A DNA stretch of 64,000 nucleotides from Planctomycetota bacterium (GTDB taxonomy: Bacteria; Planctomycetota; UBA1135; JACQFD01). Below the pieces are notes generated by a model. The model searched no databases. It was not told where the DNA came from and was given only the letters and a program-made list of their open reading frames with translations. A program made the position numbers and the translations under genes. Shown here piece after piece: positions 8,942-16,607 of the stretch; position 1 is the stretch's first letter, and every line of letters starts with the position of its first letter. Location: NCBI GenBank assembly GCA_016792805.1, contig JAEUHX010000052.1, forward strand, positions 48,333 through 112,332, written 5' to 3'.

Positions 8942-10258
8942 ATGAGATACTTGACATTTGCGCTCCTGCTCCTTCCGACCTCGAACCTGGCTTGTGCATG
9001 TTCCCAAGCTGCCGCGAGGGCAACGACAGGCGGCATTGTTTCGATTGCCGCTCAGGACGAGTGGGAGGACAAGAAGATGCAAATTCCCGGTCAGACGAAT
9101 CCGGCGCTGCTGGATCTGGGCACCGACTTGCGCAGCACTCTGGATTTAATTGATTCGGCGAAGGGAGCCATGGGAAGTCGGTCCCTAGTTCAGGCACGCG
9201 ATACAATTCTCGAATCGTCAAGGCAGCTTGGAAGGTGTCGAGGTCAATTGGACGCATGGATCGCGACCGGCGAGCCATTGCCAGAGAGCGGCCTCGTATT
9301 TGCGATAGAAGCCGAAAGTTGCGACTACCTTCCGGGAGCGGCTGGCCGCATTGAACTCGTCATAGGCTCTATAGTTGATGACCACGTGCCGGTCTGGGTG
9401 CGAACGTGCGACGACGAAACAATAATTCCGTCGAGGCCATTGGGAATTGGTGAAGAGATTGCCTTCGGTTCTCAATCCGAACGCTATCGGCTGAGGGTCG
9501 AGAGTTTTTTATGGCCATGGTTGCGCCTCTCCAACCCGCACGATGTTGTAGTCTTGCGCATCTCGCGTGAGATTGGAAGTGTTACCAAGGTTCCGACCGC
9601 GGATTCGCCGAGGGATCAGGTCGATTTGGGGTTCCGCCCGAGCTTGGCGCGGAAACAAGCTCTGCTGGCCCCTCACGCCGCGAGCTCCCAATCATCGACG
9701 TTCCCTTGGATTGCACAGGCCATGGAGGTTGTATCGTTAGAATTGAGCTCTGCAGAGGTCGGGATTCAGCAGCTCTTGGCTCGACTCGAGAGGGGCGTGG
9801 AGCCATCCATGATGTCGGATGTTGAGGAACTGCGACGCTTAATTGTGCGGGCAGCGCACGGCATCACGCAGCTCGCTCAGATTCGTAGGACTGTTAGGCC
9901 ATATGGCTGCACAGTTTCTGATCTATCTCTGGTCACGGCGAAGATTCTCAGTGTCGGGACGGACCAAGGAACCGTCAAGCTAGGAGTCAGAAATGTCTTG
10001 AGGCGTGGCGCTCGTTTCGCGTCGCGATCCAAGCTTGGTCGGCGGTTTCCCAGCCTCGATGATCAAGACGTGCAGGGCGGAGCGATTTTGGAAGTCAAGA
10101 ATGTGAGACTTGATACAGGTATCCCCGCGCCCAAGGAGGACATGGAGTACTTGATCGCGCTCACTCCTCCGGTTGAGTTGAGTCTCTGGTCGCGCGAAAG
10201 CGGCGCACGCGGTGAGCCGCGGATCATGTTCGCCATTCGGCTGAGTCGGCCGCGCTGA
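8942..10258 (+). CDS. Exported protein of unknown function
   Basis: 438 aa from ATG 8942, chosen because a typical export signal begins there (MRYLTFALLLLPTSNLACAC). An ATG at 8903 would add 13 residues before it. The cysteines after the hydrophobic stretch could make it a lipoprotein, but the residues before them fit a lipobox poorly. No family recognised. The middle has a long helical stretch around residues 55-110 and beta-rich segments such as YRLRVESFLWPWLRL; another helical segment lies near residues 260-330. Bases are less GC-rich than in housekeeping genes. It stands alone on the plus strand between minus-strand genes. Confidence 0.7.
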   Translation: MRYLTFALLLLPTSNLACACSQAAARATTGGIVSIAAQDEWEDKKMQIPGQTNPALLDLGTDLRSTLDLIDSAKGAMGSRSLVQARDTILESSRQLGRCRGQLDAWIATGEPLPESGLVFAIEAESCDYLPGAAGRIELVIGSIVDDHVPVWVRTCDDETIIPSRPLGIGEEIAFGSQSERYRLRVESFLWPWLRLSNPHDVVVLRISREIGSVTKVPTADSPRDQVDLGFRPSLARKQALLAPHAASSQSSTFPWIAQAMEVVSLELSSAEVGIQQLLARLERGVEPSMMSDVEELRRLIVRAAHGITQLAQIRRTVRPYGCTVSDLSLVTAKILSVGTDQGTVKLGVRNVLRRGARFASRSKLGRRFPSLDDQDVQGGAILEVKNVRLDTGIPAPKEDMEYLIALTPPVELSLWSRESGARGEPRIMFAIRLSRPR

Positions 10259-10372
10259 GATCGAACGCTTTCCTGGTGTGTCCGGAGGGCCTGTGCGCTG
10301 AGTATGAAGTAGGCGGTCCATTTGCGAATACTCGCGAGTCGACTCCTGTCGAGGGCGAGTTGCCATTCGTAC

Positions 10373-10985
10373 TCATTTCAGCGGTGGCGCCGCCATCGTG
10401 AAGCCGACGAGGCCCGGATGCGCAGCCTCCAGCCGGTCGGGAGGCCTAGCTCCCAACTCCAGCGCATTGATGCATAGCATCTCGAGTTCGGGCGTTTGGT
10501 GGGCCGATCCTTACCAGTAAGCACCGCAGCGCCTCGTGCCGCGGCGTCAGACTTCTTCGAGAAGTCATAGTAGCGTACACTCTCAGGCAGGACGGAATCG
10601 CCGAGTGATGCTGTTGGCTTCTCAAGAATAAGTGCGTTCGGCAACAAACGTCCTCGAGTTTTGACGAGTGTCGGCCAGAGTGTCGATGGCGGGTCGATTG
10701 GCTTGATCATGAACGCAATGGCTAGTCCCTCAGTCCATCGCAAGCCCAGGTGCAATCTCAGGAGCAACACTCTCTCTCTGGCTCGCTACGGAGAAGTAGC
10801 CTGCTTAAATTATGAATACTCGATAGGGGAAAGTGATTGATGCCAGTATGCTTAGGCAGACTTAGCTTCGAAGAATACCACCCCTGTTCCACTGAAAGCA
10901 CATCTCGTTCGAATGCACTCGCGATGAGTTCGGGCCCCATGTTTTGACTCGCCTTATCTTCCATACTAATAATTCTCGTGGCCAT
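10373..10985 (-). pseudogene. Probable decayed gene of unknown function, two frameshifts
   Basis: Three pieces in successive frames read as one protein. Piece 1 (10985 to ~10770) starts MATRIISMEDKASQNMGPEL, piece 2 (~10780 to ~10490) has RWTEGLAIAFMIKPIDPPST and VRYYDFSKKSD, and piece 3 (~10490 to 10373) gives LEMLCINALELGARPPDRLE followed by AHPGLVGFTMAAPPLK and a stop. The downstream frame of piece 2 decays into Arg/Ser-rich sequence exactly where piece 3 becomes protein-like, so an indel near 10490 is likely; the junction near 10780 is less sure. Could be a real pseudogene or sequencing indels. No family recognised. Confidence 0.4.
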
Positions 10986-11335
10986 TGACTGTCTGACAAC
11001 TCGAGAGAACAGCCTCGCTAAGCTTGCATACTTTTGTCTTGGAGGAGTAGCCGCGTCCGGCCTTGGAGCATGGAAGAAGCGCCCCGTTACCTGAGTGAGC
11101 AGACTGGCATCATGTAGGACCCGCTTTATCGCCGCCGGTGATTTAAGCGCGGACTACTTCCTATTCGACTTTGTGCGAACCTGCTGGAAGGCCTTGGACT
11201 TCATGTAAAAACTCGAACGACCGTCATGTTTCTACGCCGCGAGAGTCGGTATCATCGCAACAAAAAGCTTCTAGCCCTGCTTGCAGTGGCAGGAACGCGT
11301 GCTGGGTATCGTGGAGGCTGGGATGTCAGCGGCGA
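10986..11335. other. 350 bp without a recognisable gene
   Basis: Less GC-rich sequence between the decayed gene and the 3' end of the 311 aa protein gene. Short frames here show no start with ribosome site and no protein-like composition. Possibly remnant DNA. Confidence 0.4.
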
Positions 11336-12271
11336 TCAACGTTCGGTTGGCCTCGACGCCGGTCGTGAGGATCGCTCGGCCGCTCGATCTCTGATTACGA
11401 GACGATCCGTTACCAGTTTTAGTCCGACTCGAGGTGCACGAAGTTGATCCTGCGAACAAGACTGCCGCAGTCCGACTCTCCATGATACTGTATCGAGAGA
11501 CGTAATCTCATACTGGCCGAGGCTACTCATAAATAATTTGGCTTCAGATGGGTCGATGAGCGGCCGGCCGATGGTGAGTGACACAACAGTTGATGGATCG
11601 ACTCTGACGAGCGAGTCGACTCGTACCATTCCCACCGCATCGGGGTCGGGCATCGTAGCGAAGGAGACAACCTCCAGAATCTCAACGAGCAAGACTTCTC
11701 CGCTCATGGTTTCCCTGGCGAATTTCGGTAGATCCGGTGCGCCATAAAAGAGTTTACATTCGTCGCCTATGCGTAATGGCGCCCAGGTTCTCATGAAGTG
11801 CGAGATAATGGCAGACCCGTCGACGACGGCATTGCAGAACTCCGGTAGTTTCTGTCGCGGAATCAGGAATCGACGGTCTCCCCAACGCACAAACCAGAGT
11901 TCTTTGAGTGGATAATAGGTTCTGTGTGAGATGAGCCGAATACAATTCCCGTCTGCGCTCTCAATCGCGCCGCTCGCGCTGTCGTAGAGGCCGGCGCAGC
12001 CGTGCCACGAGTACACAAAGCCGTTCTTCGGTGCGATGCTGATGAGGACATTCATCCCGAGACCATCACCGCAGTAGTACTCTCCGGCCCAGGGGGCTCG
12101 CAGTTGCTCCTCAGGGGTCATCTTGGCGATCTCGTCCACGATGCGACCTCGCTGCTCCTCCAGCCGCTTCTCGATGCGTCCCCTAAGGTCCGCCTCTTGT
12201 GTAGTTGTGCTTCGGACATCACTCGGCTGAAGGCAGGGTAGAAGCGCGGCGCAGAGCGTAATCAGGTGCAT
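11336..12271 (-). CDS. Exported hypothetical protein (WAGEYYCGDGLGMN motif)
   Basis: 311 aa with a short hydrophobic leader (MHLITLCAALLPCL). The conserved-looking core runs from about residue 58: a WAGEYYCGDGLGMNVLISIA segment, then GFVYSWHGCAGLYDSASGAI. This resembles a family of uncharacterised secreted proteins, for which I know no function. The region after about residue 260 is Arg/Ser-rich and lacks the beta pattern of the rest, so a late frameshift cannot be excluded. No close operon partner; the upstream 436 bp contain no clear gene. Confidence 0.6.
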   Translation of the reverse strand: MHLITLCAALLPCLQPSDVRSTTTQEADLRGRIEKRLEEQRGRIVDEIAKMTPEEQLRAPWAGEYYCGDGLGMNVLISIAPKNGFVYSWHGCAGLYDSASGAIESADGNCIRLISHRTYYPLKELWFVRWGDRRFLIPRQKLPEFCNAVVDGSAIISHFMRTWAPLRIGDECKLFYGAPDLPKFARETMSGEVLLVEILEVVSFATMPDPDAVGMVRVDSLVRVDPSTVVSLTIGRPLIDPSEAKLFMSSLGQYEITSLDTVSWRVGLRQSCSQDQLRAPRVGLKLVTDRLVIRDRAAERSSRPASRPTER

Positions 12272-12707
12272 GTAGGAAAAGCATGCTCGTGGCCATTGTT
12301 ACTGGCAGCGAGAATTTGTTCTATTGTCTTCGCCGGATTGAGGAGCTCGCAGCCAGCGAGTGATTGGCAGACCGCATTCGAGAACGCGCTGATTGCGCCT
12401 GCCAGGTCCGAGTACGGCAGGATTATGTCGCGTCTCTCCCGAGGCGCCAATGCTGAGTGCGTTCGCCAAGTCAGCTCACCCAGCTTCGAAGTGTACTGGC
12501 GAGAGATCCGGTGATGAATGTCTCAGTATCAAACAGGTTTGACACCGAGAGACTACTTTTATGGTTTGATTTGACGGGTTCATCAAACGGTCTCGGCGGC
12601 GTGTTCTATGGTATTGCGCGCTTGCGGCGTGCGAATGGTCGTCAGCATGCCGGCTCACTCGCGCGCCTGATTGCGTTCGCCTTCAAAGAAGAGTGAGAAG
12701 CGGCATC
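12272..12707. other. 436 bp without a supported gene
   Basis: Lies between two minus-strand genes. A 62-codon minus frame (12262-12450, TTG start, containing LAGAISAFSNAVCQSLAGCE) looks somewhat protein-like but has no ribosome site and overlaps the next gene's start, so it is not called. Nothing else is supported. Confidence 0.4.
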
Positions 12708-14036
12708 TCATTTGAAGACAAATCTTGTGCCGCGAAAGATCCCCGATGAGTCCACGCGCCCCGTGAGTTCGACAGACTCCTTTGGCGAAACGGTTGCGGC
12801 GACTTCGAGGATCATTCGAAGGGCGAATGTGAATTGGATGTAATCGGCGCGCTCCGGTCCGCGGTGGGCGGGCACGTTTGACCATTCAAGATCTCGGGCT
12901 TCATCGCCTGATCGCATCTTCATGAGTGTCGCGCTCGCGTCATCAACGGCGTATGAGAGTCGACGAAGCTCGAAAGCGCCGGACTCCGCAATGACCTTCT
13001 GAATGAATTGTAACTCCTGTTGTTCAAGCCTCCCGATCCTGTGCTCTCCATCGAGTAGAAGCGCGCCTGGACGGAATACAACCACACCATCGGACCATAA
13101 GTGGAGATCAGGTGCCAGGATCTCCGCGCCTCGATTTGGAAGTCTCCATGGTTTGACCCTCCTGATGCTGAGTGTAATAGATGGGACAGCTCTGGAGTCA
13201 TCAAGTATGAGTGGGCGATCTGTGGCCTTCCGGTCATGATGAGTATCTAAAAGGAGTCGGCTCGCGGTCGACGCCCAACCGAGACGCTGCCAGTCCTTGG
13301 CCGTCCACCCCCGCGTATCGCGGATCTCCAGATCCGACTCAGGGAGCAGAAGCGAGATCGTCTCTGGGTCAGACCGCAGGGCCGCGAAATGAATTGCAGT
13401 TCGGCCAGTTGCAGACTGAAGCCGGCAGAAGTGTTCAACCGGCATTCCCCCACGACGCGCGGCCATTCGGGCCGTTCCAACGAGCCGCGCGAGGATTTCG
13501 TTGTCACCGAGAAAAGCTGCGAGGTGGAGTGCAGTCAGACCGTTTCGGTCAGAAATGTGAATGGCGGGGTGAAGGTTCCTATAAGAGAGTTCTAGAATTG
13601 TACTTCGCGCTCCCGCTAGAACTGCAAAGTGAAGAGGCGTCCGGCCCGAGTCGTCGCACATTGAGAGATCTGCCCCCTTCATGATGAGCGCCGCCAGAGT
13701 TTTCGGATCGCCATCTATGATCGCGTAGTGAAGCGGGGTTCGCTTGCGATCGTCGAGCGCATTGGCAGAAGCGCCGCGCTCGAGGAGAGACGAGAGCGTT
13801 CGGAACGCAGAGGCGATCGCTGCCCAGTGAATTGTGCTTTTCCCCTCATAGCGCTCATCGGTCGGAGCGCCCTCGCCGAGCAATCGAAACGCCTCGTCGT
13901 CGTCACGCATCTGGAGCGCTCGAATGACGGGAGATGCCGTCTCAATTCCTCCGGTCGAGCTCGATGCCTGGAGTGCGATGGATGCTCTCTGAATCGCCAG
14001 CGAGGCGCCCAGCAGCAGGAGTGGTAAGTGAAGCAT
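12708..14036 (-). CDS. Exported ankyrin-repeat protein
   Basis: 442 aa from ATG 14036, which places a hydrophobic leader first (MLHLPLLLLGASLAIQRASI); longer frames from 14069 or 14138 are possible. About five to six ankyrin repeats span residues ~60-270, with signatures KSTIHWAAIASAF, RTPLHYAIIDGD, RTPLHFAVLAGA, LTALHLAAFLGD and RTAIHFAALRSD. The last ~150 residues are a separate domain with DLHLWSDGVVVFRPG and ELQFIQKVIAESGAF, which I cannot name. Ankyrins normally bind proteins; an export signal would put this one in the periplasm or outside. Partner unknown. A second, cytoplasmic-looking ankyrin gene lies at 35640. Confidence 0.75.
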   Translation of the reverse strand: MLHLPLLLLGASLAIQRASIALQASSSTGGIETASPVIRALQMRDDDEAFRLLGEGAPTDERYEGKSTIHWAAIASAFRTLSSLLERGASANALDDRKRTPLHYAIIDGDPKTLAALIMKGADLSMCDDSGRTPLHFAVLAGARSTILELSYRNLHPAIHISDRNGLTALHLAAFLGDNEILARLVGTARMAARRGGMPVEHFCRLQSATGRTAIHFAALRSDPETISLLLPESDLEIRDTRGWTAKDWQRLGWASTASRLLLDTHHDRKATDRPLILDDSRAVPSITLSIRRVKPWRLPNRGAEILAPDLHLWSDGVVVFRPGALLLDGEHRIGRLEQQELQFIQKVIAESGAFELRRLSYAVDDASATLMKMRSGDEARDLEWSNVPAHRGPERADYIQFTFALRMILEVAATVSPKESVELTGRVDSSGIFRGTRFVFK

Positions 14037-14283
14037 CGCGAAGATCGAATGTTGGTTCACTCGATCCATTACGCGATACCAACGATTGAGTTCGGGCGCG
14101 GAGGTTCTCGGGCGCAGCGGAATTGGCCAGAGGACCATGACGAGTGGGTTGCCCTCTCACCTTCGTCAGGCAGTTCTCACAACACCCAGGCTTTCGATTC
14201 CAGGTTCGTACGTCGGGTGGAGTGGCTTACGTGACGCCATCAAGCCGCGCCGAACTCGCGTGCGGATCCCCGAGACTCACAGA

Positions 14284-14359
14284 TGGCTCCCGGACTAGGA
14301 CTTGAACCTAGGACAAACCGGTTAACAGCCGGTTGCTCTACCGACTGAGCTATCCGGGA
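14284..14359 (-). tRNA. tRNA-Asn (GTT)
   Basis: On the minus strand the 5' acceptor TCCCGGA (14353-14359) pairs with TCCGGGA (14288-14294), followed by discriminator G and an encoded CCA (14284-14286). The D-arm (TAGCTCAGTCGGTAGAGCA), an anticodon stem CCGGC/ACCGG with loop CTGTTAA giving anticodon GTT, and the T-arm with GGTTCAAGTCC are all intact. 76 nt including CCA. Confidence 0.97.
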
Positions 14360-14432
14360 ACGCGGCAAAGACGATACCCGCGCCCTCGCATCGGTCAAGG
14401 CGTCGGGCGCGTGCCGGGCGGGGTCCACCGCC

Positions 14433-14903
14433 TCAGCGCAGCGGCTTCATGCGGAACTCCATGGTGCGCACGCCCTCGCCCGCGTCGATGGTCGCGGTGA
14501 GCCCCTCGGCGGTCTTCTGATAGCGAATGCGTTTGGGGAAGTCGTTCTCCGGGTTCTCGAAGAGCACGTCGCCCTCCGACACTTTTGTGAGCTTGAAGTC
14601 CGTCGCCGGTCGCCCGCCGGGCTGCGCCACGTAGACGAGCCCGTCCTTGCGCTGCTCGATCCGCAGATACTCAAACTCGATCGTGCGACCGCCTCCGAGC
14701 AAGCGGCTCATCCCGATGAGCGTCTTGCCGGCGGGCTTGGTCCAGTGCTCCTCGAAGGTGGCGGCGCCGAGCGCGCCGCTCCAGCTCCCGGTGAAGAAGG
14801 TCAGCGCTTCAACCGCCGCCGCCGGCTTCGATCCCTGAGGAGCGTTGCTCGACGCGAGGCCCGCCGTTGCCACGGCTGCCAGTGCGAGATTCCAGGTTTT
14901 CAT
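14433..14903 (-). CDS. DUF6265-type exported protein
   Basis: 156 aa from ATG 14903, giving a signal peptide (MKTWNLALAAVATAGLASSN) and removing an implausible Arg-rich 5' extension. The mature part has FFTGSWSGALGAATFEEHWT, then GGGRTIEFEYLRIEQ, LVYVAQPGG and FENPENDFPKRIRY, the order typical of the small lipocalin-like DUF6265 proteins found in many Gram-negative-type genomes. Function of the family is unknown. It stands directly beside the tRNA-Asn and is divergent from the membrane protein at 14990, with only ~86 bp between starts. Confidence 0.75.
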   Translation of the reverse strand: MKTWNLALAAVATAGLASSNAPQGSKPAAAVEALTFFTGSWSGALGAATFEEHWTKPAGKTLIGMSRLLGGGRTIEFEYLRIEQRKDGLVYVAQPGGRPATDFKLTKVSEGDVLFENPENDFPKRIRYQKTAEGLTATIDAGEGVRTMEFRMKPLR

Positions 14904-14989
14904 GGCGCCATGGTACGGGTCCGGCGTCGAACCCTTCGCGGCGCGAGACGCGTCTGGTCGCGCGCGCCGCCTGCTACGCTGAGCCCGCT

Positions 14990-16582
14990 GTGACGGAACG
15001 GGCCGAGCGACGCCAGGACCTCCTTCTCGCGCTCGCACTCGGCGCGGGGGCGCTCGCGGTCTATCTCGCGTGGCCCCAGCGGCGCTTCTTCGGAGACGGC
15101 ATGGGGTTCTACGGCTACCTCTGCGATGGCCGTCTGCGCTGTCCGCAGATCGGCTACTTGCCCGCCGTTTGGGCGCTCCATCGCTGCATTGAGCCGCTTG
15201 GCGTTCCTCTGGAGCGCGCGCTCCACATCGCATCGTCCGTCAGCGGCGCGGCCACGATCGCCGGCACCTACCTCCTTGCGCGGCTTGTGCTCGCGCGCGC
15301 GCCCTCGGCGATCGCGGCCGCCGCCACGGCGGTGCTGCCTGGCTTTTGGTTCCATTCGACCACGACTGAGATTCATACTTTTCACTCGGCGTTCGCGACG
15401 ATCCTGCTGATTGGCATCTCGCGAACGATTGAGACGCGCGAAGTGCCGGCCGCCCAAATCGTGCTCGGCGTTTTCGGATCATTGGCATCTCACTTTTCGG
15501 GCGTCGCGGCCATCCTGCCTGGCGCGGTGGCGCTCGCGCGGGCGCGCAATCGATGGCTGCTGGCGGCGAGCGCGGGTGCGGCGGCGGTGGTGTTCGCGAT
15601 TGCGTACAGCGCGATCCACAGCGGCGACCCACAGACGGCCGCGTACCAAGAAAGCTTGCGCATGATGTATCGCGAGCTTTGGAACGATCCGTCGCGAATC
15701 CCCGTCGCCGTCGGGGCGAGCTTGAATCAGCTTTTTTTGTATGCACTTCCTGCTTCGACGGCCTTGCTCGGGGGGCTCGTGGTCATGGCCCGGAAGGGAC
15801 ACGGCGCGCTCGCCCTCGGCTGGGTGCTCTGGTGTGCCGGTTACTTTGCGATCACCGCGGCGACCGGCTCGGAGGAATTCGGATCGTACTTCGTGCCGAT
15901 GGACGGCGTCCGGTCGATTTGTGGAGTGATTCTCGCGACGGCCCTTGCCCGAAATCTATGGACTTCGTTCGCTGCGGTGGTCGCATGCCTGCTTCCTGCG
16001 GTGATCGTCGTATTGCTCGAATCGCCGGAGTTGGGCAGCCATAGTTGGCTACTCACGATGCTCCTGCTCGCGGCGCTCGCGGCGGCGGCGCCGTTGGAGG
16101 AGCTCGGCGAGGCGCTCCCCTGCCGCCGGCTTTCTCCGGCGGCGCTGCTCGCGTTGCTCGGCGGCGCGCTCTCCGTTGGATTTGTGGTGCGCGACTTCCC
16201 CAAGGATCCGCTGCGCGACCGGATCGAAGCCGTGTCACAGAAGGTCGGCGACGACGACGCCGTGCTTTTCATCGAGCGCGACGGCTTGAGCCATATGTAT
16301 TGGGAGCGGATGTTTGATCGGCGCGGCGGCAGGCGATTCATCATGAATGTTACCGAACTCGACACATCGACGTCCGAGGCGACGGAACAGAAGAAGCAGA
16401 AGCTACAAATAGTGATTCTCGAACGCCACCTCACGCGCAGGAATGTATGGCTTGCGGGCTCGATCGACGTGATTCCCCCGGGCGCCGCCTCACAGGCCTT
16501 TGTCGGTGAGTTGGGTAAGACTTATCGGTTTGTGCCCGAAAGCGGCCCAGCCGCACCGCTCGTGAAGCTGGAAGTGAAGTAG
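14990..16582 (+). CDS. Polytopic membrane protein, DUF2723/glycosyltransferase-39-like
   Basis: 530 aa from GTG 14990. An ATG at 14867 is in frame but would overlap the divergent DUF6265 gene and add a non-hydrophobic Arg-rich leader. About ten hydrophobic spans follow, the first at residues ~10-28. A FFGDGMGFY motif after the first span and WFHSTTTEIHTFHS near 130 match the layout of DUF2723/GT-C type transferases that use lipid-linked sugars, where an acidic residue after TM1 is catalytic. The C-terminal ~110 residues are soluble. Substrate and acceptor are unknown; it may instead be a simple integral membrane protein of unknown role. Confidence 0.65.
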   Translation: MTERAERRQDLLLALALGAGALAVYLAWPQRRFFGDGMGFYGYLCDGRLRCPQIGYLPAVWALHRCIEPLGVPLERALHIASSVSGAATIAGTYLLARLVLARAPSAIAAAATAVLPGFWFHSTTTEIHTFHSAFATILLIGISRTIETREVPAAQIVLGVFGSLASHFSGVAAILPGAVALARARNRWLLAASAGAAAVVFAIAYSAIHSGDPQTAAYQESLRMMYRELWNDPSRIPVAVGASLNQLFLYALPASTALLGGLVVMARKGHGALALGWVLWCAGYFAITAATGSEEFGSYFVPMDGVRSICGVILATALARNLWTSFAAVVACLLPAVIVVLLESPELGSHSWLLTMLLLAALAAAAPLEELGEALPCRRLSPAALLALLGGALSVGFVVRDFPKDPLRDRIEAVSQKVGDDDAVLFIERDGLSHMYWERMFDRRGGRRFIMNVTELDTSTSEATEQKKQKLQIVILERHLTRRNVWLAGSIDVIPPGAASQAFVGELGKTYRFVPESGPAAPLVKLEVK

Positions 16583-16607
16583 CCTTGGCGATTGCGCCGT
16601 CGAACTG

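Noticed and set aside
8725..9153. 142-codon plus frame before the exported protein at 8942
   Set aside because: Overlaps a gene with a clear signal peptide and has no ribosome site.
12262..12450. 62-codon minus-strand frame with protein-like stretch
   Set aside because: TTG start without ribosome site and overlap with the next gene; too little support.
14240..14428. 62-codon minus frame
   Set aside because: It is the translation of the tRNA-Asn gene.
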